Below, in pieces: positions 11,767 through 21,095 of a stretch of DNA of 64,000 nt; within the stretch, counting starts at the first letter, position 1; every line of letters starts with the position of its first letter. Location of the stretch: positions 124,001-188,000 of the forward strand of contig CAOLHI010002113.1 of assembly GCA_948474755.1 (NCBI GenBank), written 5' to 3'. The stretch is from Ctenosaura bakeri (lineage: Eukaryota > Chordata > Lepidosauria > Squamata > Iguanidae). A model generated the notes under the pieces. That model made no database searches. It was not told where the DNA came from and was given only the letters and a program-made list of their open reading frames with translations. The position numbers were made by a program, and so were the translations under genes.

Positions 11767-12656
11767 GAAGCAACCACTGTGTGCAACTATCCAAATGACA
11801 GCCAATACCAAGATTGAGGTCTTAGCTATTTCAGCTATATGCTTTATTCTTAACATTGAGGACAGATCTGTCTACCTCTACCCAACTTTGAATTGGTTGG
11901 TCAATGTGGTCTCTAAAACCTTCTACTTGGTATACTGAAATATCTTTCATTTTAAATACAGCCCCCCTAGTATGCCTGTATTTGAAAATAATTGGTCATC
12001 TCAAGGGATTGGCAGGTAAGGTGTCACTCTTTTGAAAAAAAGGGCACTACTTAATGTGACAGAATGAAGATTTCTGTTATTGTGAAATCTTAAGGAACAG
12101 TTTAAATTTCAAGCTCAGTGTCTCCAGCCAACTTTTTTGTTCTTTTTTGCCAGGAGCTTGGGGAAAATAACTTCATAATTACCACTTTTTAAAAGGAAGG
12201 AATCTCACATTAAAAACAAATCTCCTGCAAGGATTATCAAAGCATGTGGTATCTTGTCAAATGTGAAAACATAGCTTGGGCCTTTAATTTTAGAGGATGG
12301 GTGTTTCTAGCATGGTGCATTCTAGGGCACAGACTAGCCAACAAACTGACTTAACTGGCCGTTCTCACTCAAAGAAGAACCTCTATGTCCATGTGTGTGG
12401 AAGTGTGCCTATCATAAATCTCTAGAAATACAGCTTTGTGAGGCGTTGAAATGCTTGTTTTCTGGCTCCTCTTCTCTTTCATTATAGGTTAACCTATTTG
12501 GCAGCGGTGTCTAGCTTCACGTTGTATGGATAGCCTGATACAAATAATTCCCTTTGATTTTGATTTGCTTCATAGTCTGAGAGAACACAGTAACATAACG
12601 AGGGCCTTGCACAATCAGCCCAAGATCCATCTGACCCAGGGTCTTAATCCAATTTT
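11767..12656. other. Unrecognised sequence
   Basis: Nothing recognisable apart from short A/T runs. Confidence 0.45.
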
Positions 12657-12780
12657 TGGGGGAGTGAACAGCTCAGTGGTAGAACATGTGATTGGCATGG
12701 TTAAGGCCCGAGGTTCAGCAGCCCTGCTTAGAAAGGATACTGGGTAGTTGATTTTAGAAGATCTTCAGCCCAAGACTTAA
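12657..12780 (+). mobile_element. tRNA-derived SINE, second family
   Basis: The head AACAGCTCAGTGGTAGAACA resembles a tRNA A-box region, and GGCCCGAGGTTCAGCAGCC sits where a B box would be. The downstream body (GAAAGGATACTGGGTAG) fits a common squamate SINE. A second, shorter copy is at 57340-57500. Diverged. Confidence 0.65.
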
Positions 12781-12784
12781 TTTA

Positions 12785-13022
12785 AAAAGGGCTGTTCTGG
12801 ATCAGACAAAAGTCATCTAATCCAGCAGTCTGTTGGCCAGATATGTCCGAAAAACAGGCTGAGCTTTAAAAAGAGATATTTGTTCAGGATCCCTGAATCC
12901 ATTCACCATGCTTGTAGGGGGCTTCTGAGAGATGTAATCTCCCAGAAAAGTAGTTTTTCCAAACTCTGCAAAAGGACAATAGTTCTCAGCATTGCTGCTC
13001 CTGAGCAACTGGTATTTAATAG
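12785..13022. repeat. Dispersed reptile repeat ('GGATCAGAC' family), disrupted
   Basis: The blocks GCTGTTCTGGATCAGAC, CATCTAATCCAGCAGTCTG and GAGCAACTGGTATTTAATAG occur in the same order as related blocks at 32716-32890. A fragment of the TTGGAAAA-ended MITE family (about 12900-12985) interrupts it, which explains the extra length. Confidence 0.6.
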
Positions 13023-13306
13023 TGTGGTGTGCCTTGGAAGCTGGTTGGCACTATTGTGACTTATAGTTGATAAACTCATCTGCTAAAGGTTTGTAATCCT
13101 TTTGAAAACTCATCTAAGGGTCAAACTACCTGTTACTGTAAAAATGTAACTAGCAGTTATGTTTCTCCTTTATTCAACAGTAATTACAGATCATAGGTCT
13201 GGATTGGAGCCCTCCACATAGGAATGATGTGGGTCTAGGGCATTGTTAATTTCCAACTATGGTTGCATTTTGAACAACTCACCCAATCTGGACTACATAT
13301 ACTATC

Positions 13307-13348
13307 AAAAAAAAAAAATAAAATAAAATAAAATAAAATAAAATAAAG
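13307..13348. repeat. A-run and (TAAAA)n microsatellite
   Basis: Twelve As followed by about six AAAAT units. Possibly the tail of a lost retroposon; no body is recognisable next to it. Confidence 0.95.
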
Positions 13349-13665
13349 TATTTTTTGTAGGCAGAGCAAACTGCTGGTACATGGTAGGCCAGCGCAATTC
13401 AGATTGGGATGACAGTGTGTGGGGAAAAATATTTCACCTCCTAAATGTCCCATGCAAGTTCTCAATCTGGAATGGACCCCCATACTTACTTTTGACTAAA
13501 GACCACCAACCAAAAATATAACTGCTTACCACGTGGTTAATGTATAGTTTGATCCTAAGCTAGAGTTCAACACCACAACCCTTGGCAGCATAGTCTATAA
13601 ATTAACTTGCATTTTGTGAAGAAATGCCTTCTTTTGTGTGCCCTGAATTCCCTGCCAATAAATAG

Positions 13666-13884
13666 GAGCTGGCATGGTGTAGTGGTCTGATTTCTGGATT
13701 CGGAATCCAAGGGGATTAGGGATCAAGTCCCTGCTCAGCCATGGAAACCCACTCAGTGACCTTGGACAAGTCATGGTGTCTCAGCCTAGGAGGAAGGCAA
13801 ACCTCCTCTGGATAAATCTTACGAAATAAACCATAGGATAGGAGTGCCATAAGTCAGAGTTGACTTGGAGACACACAACAATAA
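13666..13884 (+). mobile_element. tRNA-derived SINE with RTE-like tail
   Basis: The head contains TGGTGTAGTGGTCTGA (A-box-like) and GGATCAAGTCCCTGC (B-box-like). The body reads CCATGGAAACCCACTCAGTG and GACCTTGGACAAGTCATGG. The tail, GTGCCATAAGTCAGAGTTG then ACTTGGAGACACACAACA, is shared with the 5S-headed SINEs here. Largely complete. Confidence 0.9.
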
Positions 13885-15007
13885 AGTGCAATTGAAGGCA
13901 CCTAATCTCTAGGCAAAGCCATCTATGCAGAGTGAGGTGGCTGATTCGGGTGCCCGGAGGAACAAATTTTGTCACTCCCTTCTCCTGCCACCGCCACCAT
14001 CTCACTTCCCTGAGCCTAATTTTTCTGTCACTGCCATTTCCTCCCTTCTGTCCACTCTACACTATGCCACTGTAACCATTGCTGGCTGGCTGCCTGTCTA
14101 CTCTGAGTTCCTCTAGTGTAAAGAAATACTGGCCATACAAAAAGACTGGTGCAAAATGGTTTTGCCTAAAGACGTGCTGGCCATGGCTGGCATTTCTTTA
14201 TGGTGAGTTTCCTCAGGGTCAGGAGGCAAGTAGAAAGGTTGGTGAAGGTAGTACCAGTGTGTTGGCAGCAGAAAGATGGTGGTGGTGATGACAGTGGTGG
14301 CTACAGCACATCTCCTCTCCTTCAAGTTGTAGGACAGCTCAGGTTTCCATTAGCTCTGATATTATAGCACTGTCTCTCAGTTTCACAGTCTTATCAACTG
14401 GCATTTTGGACCCTCCATGACTCAGAAGGAAATACTGAGATGTTCTCAGAAGATGTGGCATGTTCCAAGTGGTAGAAAAAAGGAGACTAGGTTCCATGTG
14501 CTTATGGATGGTCCAAGTTTATTTTTTTAAAAAGGCCCACACTTTTCCATCTATTTGTAAATTAATTGGCCTTGTTTACGAGCATACATCCAAACTACAA
14601 CAGAAATTTCTGAAGTTACACAGACTGATGTGCAATGAAGAAGATAAACCACAATTTTTGTGTGTGTTTTATACAATTCTTCAGGTTGAAATGTGTTGGG
14701 CTTTTTAAAAGAATAAACTTTGAGCATCTATGAGCACGTGGAGACTAGTCTCCTTTTTTCTGTGAGTTTAACACACGTGCTTTCCGGTACTCATTTCTGC
14801 TCATATTTCAAGTAGTGCGACGTTTTGTAATTTTGCTATTAGGATCCCTCTATCTATGGTGATTTCATTCAAACGTTTTCTCAGCTTGCTTAGAATTACT
14901 CTCAGTGTACGTACTACCACACTGGAACCACAGTTTTTTGTTTTTTTCAGAGGTGCTGGATTTCAGTTTGTATGTCATTCGTTTTATAGAATTTGTCATT
15001 TCATAAC
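13885..15007. other. Unrecognised sequence
   Basis: A purine/pyrimidine-biased stretch at 13960-14060 and short frames only. No repeat recognised. Confidence 0.45.
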
Positions 15008-15350
15008 CTTTCATTTATATCCTGCTTTCCCTGCCAATATTGGGCCTCAAGGTGCATTACATAAATTAAAACAAATACAAATTGAAATATGTACAAAGAC
15101 ATCAGAAAAAACCCCATAGTAATTATTTTAAAAATGCAATTAAACAATCTGTGCAATTAAAATGATTTAAAAATCCGTTAAATGACAGACAAGAGAAATC
15201 AACAAAACAACCTACCATTAAAAGCACATTGCCGTTGGATAAGAAAAGTTTTCACTTGCTGGTAAGAGCTCAACAAGGAGGAAACCATGCTAACGTCCCC
15301 AGGCAGCTGGTTCCAAAGCCTGGGAGCAACCACCAAGAGCGTGAGAAAAA
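15008..15350 (-). mobile_element. L2-like LINE 3' end, reverse orientation
   Basis: Read on the minus strand, the sequence passes from coding-like text (CCAGGCTTTGGAACCAGCTG encodes a worn 'RLWNQLP', matching the conserved C-terminal 'LWNSLP' of L2-type ORF2, followed by a 'LKTFL'-like stretch) into an A/T-rich 3' UTR and a terminal block GGCAGGGAAAGCAGGATATA. Frame-broken. Confidence 0.65.
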
Positions 15351-15689
15351 ACATCACTGTGTTCAATTTTGCCATGCTGTGCCTAATTTTACAAACCTCT
15401 AAAATTGTCTAAAATATGGCACTAATATGGTAATCTTTCCTCATAGAGAGTTACTCCTTGGTCTCAAATCGTTTGGATTTCCCTTTTTGTTTTCTTTCTT
15501 GTCTTCATGGGATCATTTGCACCAGAGGTGCATGTAATATTTCTAAACTCAAATGCATCAAAGGATCTGTGTAAGAGCATTAAGATACTGGCAGTTTTAC
15601 TTTGTATCCATTTCTTGTTAATCCCTAGTGTGAAAAGCATCTCTACCACCTTCTCCTCCTTATAATGGCCACATGTTAGGCTGACAGAC

Positions 15690-15795
15690 TTGAAGACCCA
15701 CCAGTTGTTCTGAACTTCATCTCCCAGAAACACCAGCCAACGTGGCCAACAAATATGGGAGCTGTAGTCCAAAACATCCTATAAACTAAAGGCTC
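15690..15795. mobile_element. Palindromic MITE copy, hAT-like
   Basis: CTTCATCTCCCAGAAACACC on the left is mirrored by GGGAGCTGTAGTCCAAAACA on the right, the arm layout of the element at 6776-6910. The termini are eroded. Confidence 0.55.
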
Positions 15796-16164
15796 CACAA
15801 ATTTAAAATACATTGCGTGTGTGTAATTTGTTGAAGAACTTCTAGCCAAGTGCATCCCAAGATCAGAAGCCAGGTGTGAAGATTGTCTCTAATTTATCTG
15901 TGCCATTTAGCACTCCAGTATTATTCCTCTGAAGATGGGAGTACCTTTTAGCTATCAAGGCTAAACGGAAAGAGGATATAATTTGCATAGCAAGTTTGAA
16001 TGGTGGTAATGGTGGCAGGAATCCAAAGGAAATGGGTTGTATATCTTGAAAAGAGGTATTCTCATTTAAGGTGTAGGCAGTTGGTATCTCCAGAAACTAG
16101 ACACCGCGTTACTTTGCATGTTTTTTGATTAGTTTTTAACTGGAATTAACAATATTGGTAGTTT

Positions 16165-16532
16165 TACTGAAAGGAACAGAATCAACTCATTTGAAATGTG
16201 GTGCTGGAGGAGAGTTCCACAAATACTGTGGACTGCTAAAAAAAGACTATAAATGGGTCTGAGAGCAAAGCACGTCTGAGCTCTCACTAGAAGCTCAAAT
16301 GACTAAATCAAGGCTATTGTACTATGACTTATTAAGATGAATAATGACTGGTAAAGCTGAAAACAGTAGGAAAAGAGAAAGGCTACAACACAGGTGGATT
16401 GACACACTGAAGGAAGCCACGGTTCTGAGTTTTCAAGACCAAGCAAGGCTATCGATAGCAAGGCATCTTGCAGGTCTTATCCATATAGTCTCTGTAAATC
16501 AAAGCTGATTAGACAGATAACAGCAACAACAG
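16165..16532 (+). mobile_element. RTE/BovB-like LINE 3' end
   Basis: The segment from 16180, ATCAACTCATTTGAAATGTG then GTGCTGGAGGAGAGTTCC, matches the RTE/BovB reverse-transcriptase tail that encodes an 'INSFEMWCWRRV'-like peptide. Later blocks (CAATGACTAAATCAAGGC-like; AACACAGGTGGATTGACAC; GAAGCCACGG) follow the family's 3' order, ending in CAGCAACAACAG. Many frame breaks. A longer sibling is at 56755-57292. BovB-type elements are abundant in squamates and known for transfer between squamates and ruminants. Confidence 0.85.
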
Positions 16533-16671
16533 ATTTTTATTGCATTCACAGAGGTGTTGCATTTTGGAGCTCTGAAAAAAACATTGTTGCAAGCTAATCC
16601 TTGCAGTGTAAAATAAAATTCCTTGAAATAAGAGGGGAACCAGTTTCACAAAGTAAGATAGTTGTTAATAG

Positions 16672-16889
16672 GGAGCCCTGGTGGCGCAGTGGTTAAATGC
16701 CAGTACTGCAAGCCACAAGGTTGTGAGTTTGATCCTGCCTGGCTCCAAGGTTGACTCAGCCTTCCATCCTTTCACAGGTCGGTAAAATGAGTACCCAGCT
16801 TGTTGAGGGCATGTATAGAAATGTTTCGAAATACATGCTATTTGTAAGTTGCTCACTGCCTCAATCCATATGGAGAGGCGGGATACAAA

Positions 16890-16920
<31 letters not shown>

Positions 16921-16921
16921 A
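16672..16921 (+). mobile_element. tRNA-derived SINE, near complete, (AAAT)n tail
   Basis: The head GAGCCCTGGTGGCGCAGTGG contains an intact-looking pol III A box; GGTTGTGAGTTTGATCC is the B-box region. The body CACAGGTCGGTAAAATGAG leads to a tail GGAGAGGCGGGATACAAATA and about nine AAAT units. The tail resembles the L2-type 3' ends in this window (compare the reversed 15008 block), suggesting L2-type machinery mobilised it. Best-preserved copy of its family here. Confidence 0.92.
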
Positions 16922-18688
16922 AGTGGGGTTGTGATTTTAGGAAGATAATACTGGGATTGTGGAATTAATTGTTTATATCTCTATGATTCAAAAGGATAAC
17001 AAGTCTACCATATTGCTCTAGTTGTTTTTAATGGCCAGCCATGAATACTGTATGCTTTTTTCAAAGCTTCTTTTTCGTCTTTCACCTCAACCTCACTTGA
17101 ACAGTCCCTCCACTCTGATGACTTTGTGTGTGGAACATGCGGTTGTGGTAGGTGAGCAGAAAGTGTACGTATGTGTTGTCAGAGAGAGAGGGTGATGGGG
17201 AGAGAATGTGCATGCCAATGTGTGTGTATACGTGCATCTTTCCCTGCCTGACACTGGACGTGTCCCCTCAGGGCTGATAAGTTTATGCACTCTTCTCCTA
17301 CAAAGTGGAATCTGGATTATACAAATACATATTAGTACAAAATATACCTTGGACATGGGGGGCTCTGTTGGCAGTGGTAACATTTTAAAAAGATGTCTGA
17401 TCTCTATTCCTTTCAAGGCTGGAGCTCTGAATGACAACTTAAAAGCATTAATCCTATATGGCACTCAGTAATATAGGCAAACAGTTTTTGGGTGGTTGGC
17501 TGTTTATTTTAGGTGGTGGTAGTGGAGGCAGGAAGATTAGTCAAGGCTGATGGGACAAGTAGCACCCAGATGATGATTACACAAGGAAGGAGGGGGAGAA
17601 ATGTAATGTTTGTGTGTGTGAGGTGCAAGGGGGAAAATAAGGTATAAAGTGCTTTGCAGTGAGCTAGAGCTCGTATCTCAAGTAGAGTAACCGACACTGA
17701 TGGAATACCGTCAATGGATTGGCAAACATAGGAAGATTTTCCCACAGAGTTAGCACCCACTATCTTGACCGTGTGTGAGCACTTGGTCCCTCCCAAGTTG
17801 TGGAAGCTGTATCATTCACATGCAGCCTCTAATCATGTGAGGTTACACCCTGGTGAAATGGCTGCCACCTGTGAAGGAAGAGAAAGTAGTAAAACATTTC
17901 CAACTGGGGGGTGCCAGGATGACTGAAATCCGGCCTGGGATGCGTGCTTTTTTAGAAGAACATGCCAAAATGTTAGTTTGTACAGATTTCAGTTGGGTAG
18001 AAGGATGTAGCCCATCCCTAGAATATTCCCTGTGTTTTTGTGTTAGAACAGGGTGTTCTTGTTCTGATCTTATGGGAAGTTACTCGTCTTTTGCTAATAG
18101 AGTTGAAATTTGATTACCTGTCTTTTATTGTCCTTTGTTCCTAACCCTCAAATGGGCAAGGAGGGGAGTGGCCTCTGAGAACTCACAATGGCATCTTCAT
18201 TGACAACAGAGTAACATTGCAGACAAAATGTAGACCTGCATCACTAACATCCACTCTTTTCTTCTCCTGTATGGTTTTTAACATCCTTGCCTATTGAAGA
18301 AACCAATGAAGCTTTGACAGCTTACATGCATCACTGTTTTGTGCATTTTGGATTTCATCGGATTTTGCTGCATGGACAACAGAGCTACCCCTGAATATGT
18401 TTTCCTTGTTTGGATCAGTCATTCATCTGCAACATCCTAAACTGTGGACAGTTTGTCCACACCATTCAGTCTTCCCGAGACTTACTGTTTCTACAGACTT
18501 CAAACCCAGTCTTGCCCTTATCTACTTAAAATCAGTAGAAAGGATACCAAGAATTGTGGCCCAGAGCTAAGTTCCTGTGTATGCACATATATGAAGAGGG
18601 TACACAGAGAAGCTTGTGTCTGATTCAGCATCCAGAAGATCATACTGTGGATATCTTTAAACTGGAAAGCCCTATTCTTTGCTGTGAT
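16922..18688. other. Unrecognised sequence
   Basis: A GA-rich run at 17180-17205. The frame pair at 17093-17471 (123 codons minus, 87 plus) shows no motif. No repeat family recognised. Confidence 0.45.
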
Positions 18689-19538
18689 CAGTGGCGTCAC
18701 TAGGGTTGGTGCCACCCAGTATGGTAACTCATGGTGTCAGCCCCATGGTCCTCCTCCTGTACCTCCCCTGCCATGGCCCCTCTGAGAGGAGCTGCTCTAT
18801 GATTGGGGGCCCCCATTTGGGAGGAGGAGCCTTCCTGCCCATGCCTTCCCCCAGCACTCCTTTCTTATTGACACAAAGATGGTGCTACTGCTGCACACCT
18901 CCTCTGTCTCCTCCTGCTCCTCCTTGTGCAGCCCCACACAGTGCTCAGCACCAAGCAGCACCCCTTGCTGGTGGCCAGATCAGAAACCAGGGCTGGATGA
19001 AGAGGGCAGTGCAGTGTCTGAGTGCTCCACCAGCTGCAGACAAACCCAGGGGCCAGGAACCTAGTCAGGCAGTGGGCTAGGCTCCAAACAAAGCCCTGCA
19101 AGGCCCTGAGTGGTACTTTTATCCACTGCTTAGACACAGTGATGGAGGAGAGGAGCAGGGCTGAACTCTGCCTTTAGGGGTGCCAAAGATGGTGGCTCTT
19201 CCTCCTGCGACCCCTCCCCCAGTCCCGAAAGCAGATAAGCCAAAAGAAAGCAGCTTTTCTTTGCTGTCTGCTGCAGGAGGAGGAGAAGTCCAATGTGCTC
19301 AGGGCTACCTTTGGGCATGCATTTCATTGCCCCTACCCCTGAGCAGACCAAGGGCCACTTGGAAGGGCTAAACAGATGGACATTCTCCAAAAGGAGCATC
19401 CTTTGCTGTGTGTGTGGCAGTGCCAGGCCTCAGGTAGCCTTAAGTCCATTCAGTGGCATCACTGGGGTTAGTACCACCCCTCTCTGATGGTGTAACCTAG
19501 TGCAGTCTGCATCCCCTCATCCCCTAGTGATGCCACTG
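18689..19538. mobile_element. hAT non-autonomous element, 850 bp, perfect target duplication
   Basis: The left end CAGTGGCGTCACTAGGG and the reverse complement of the right end, CAGTGGCATCACTAGGGG, form terminal inverted repeats. The flanking 8 bases are identical: GCTGTGAT at 18681-18688 and at 19539-19546, a perfect hAT-type target duplication. The interior is GC-richer than its surroundings and gives several 60-129 codon frames on both strands. None contains a transposase motif. A further terminal-like copy, CAGTGGCATCACTGGGG, starts at about 19450, so the right end looks like a miniature element (about 89 bp) or a duplicated terminus. Confidence 0.95.
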
Positions 19539-19811
19539 GCTGTGATTGGCTTTTAGAACCTCATAATCAATACTTTTGTTCAGAATGTACTCACTAGACT
19601 CAGTGTTGTCAATCTAAAGTGATCCTCTGCTAGCCTTGCCCACCTTGGAATCTCTGCTTGGGTTTTTTTTTCTTTTTCTTTCTCTCCTCTTGCTTTAGGA
19701 TACCCAATTAAGTTAACTCCTAAGAGCAAATTAATTGTCTTGTATTTAGCATGAGACTGACTAGAATTACATTACATTCCTTGTTCCTCTTCCATGAAGC
19801 TATATTACCTA

Positions 19812-19905
19812 TGACTTTCCAGATATTTTTGGATTGCAACACCTACCACCGCTAGTCAGTATAGCCAGTGTTGAGTCTCAGAAACATCTGGAGGGCTACC
19901 AGTTG
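19812..19905. mobile_element. Palindromic MITE fragment, hAT-like
   Basis: TTCCAGATATTTTTGGATTG and the mirrored CAGAAACATCTGGAGGGC are the arms; the middle keeps CAACACCTACCACCGC. Same family layout as 6776-6910. Confidence 0.55.
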
Positions 19906-20399
19906 CCATTCCTGCAGTATGCCAAAATCCCTTCCTATTGGCTTGCAACTAGGATGCTTTGGAGCAACCAGGCTATCCCTAACAGTAAGGGACTAAAACT
20001 TCTGGTTTGTTCTACTGTGAGCAAAATGCACGGGAATGGCATAAGTGTATGAGTGGCAAGCCAGCATCTCGGTGAGTTCCATCCTTTGCAGGAAAAATAT
20101 GTGGGCGGAGAGCCTGTATAGTGCAACATTTTGATGCCCAGTCCAGAGTCCTACCAGCTGCACTATTTACAGCTGCAGTGAAGGTATCTTGCACTGAGAT
20201 TGAGGCAAGAGAGGGAGCAATGTGTGCCACAGATGTGAAAGACCAGGAGGGTGGACATTGCAGAGCAGGGGTGACTTGCTCAGCTTGTCAAGTCTGTACT
20301 GGAGAGCAGGAGTAACTGGTAGGAAGCGGGAACTGCTTTGTGACTGCAAGAGGTTAAAAACTTTTGCCCCAGTGTTTACTTTAGTTGGCTGCCACACTG

Positions 20400-20720
20400 C
20401 ATAATAATCTGTCAGCACTTCAGGTGGGGATTTATTTGTGCATTAAAAATGGCCTGGGGCAGGCGGATGCAGACACTCTGCAGCATGCTGGAAAATGTGC
20501 CTTTAGCATTTACCAAAAAAAGGGCAAGGAAAAAAAAAAGCCAGCCTCTCCAAATATTTCACTCGTTTAATAAGTGCATTTAATTAAAGTCATATAACTT
20601 TTTTATTGTTCTTATTTTCATTAAGGAGGGGGGAATTTGTGGCTAAGAGCAAGGGATGGATTACAAAAGGGGGGTTTAAAATGCTTGTTCTTAATGGAAA
20701 ACTCATCAACAGCATGTTGT
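20400..20720. other. AT-rich single-copy-looking stretch, possible conserved non-coding element
   Basis: No repeat recognised. Contains TAATAAGTGCATTTAATTAAAG and several TAAT/ATTA cores of the kind bound by homeodomain proteins, next to a GGCCTGGGGCAGGCGGATGC segment. The label is only a suggestion from composition and motif density. Confidence 0.2.
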
Positions 20721-20974
20721 GTTCTTTTTCGTTCTATCCTGCTTTGATTGTGAATATGAAGTAAAAGGGAATTTCAGCTTTTATTATTTTTCCCTCAGTG
20801 TGAAATGTTTTCCCTTTCAACTATGTCTATTATCCATATGCACTGTAGAAGTATTAATTTTTCCAAATATAATCAACAGATTTTTTTGGTTATTGTTCTA
20901 ACTGTTGGATGGTCCCATTTTAACACACTTCCCCACCCCGAAACATCTCAATTCACTTTAGCTGGTTGAAAGAA

Positions 20975-21095
20975 AATTATTTTATATCCCACCATTCTCC
21001 CAGTACAGAATCCAAGGTGGTATGACTTATGACAAAGTAAAACAAAGTACCACGGTCAAACTAAAAGTTGATATGGTAGGGAGACTTGCCCTGGC
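20975..21095 (-). mobile_element. L2-like LINE 3' tail, reverse
   Basis: TTTTATATCCCACCATTCTC followed by CAGAATCCAAGGTGGTATGA and AAA-rich text has the reversed 3'-tail order seen at 24843 and 46084. Confidence 0.6.

Noticed and set aside
16672..16750. A functional tRNA gene
   Set aside because: The A- and B-box-like text is a SINE head; no cloverleaf with a plausible anticodon stem and acceptor closes.
18691..19137. 129-codon plus and 90-codon minus frames
   Set aside because: Both lie inside the hAT element bounded by the GCTGTGAT duplication and show no transposase or host-protein motif.
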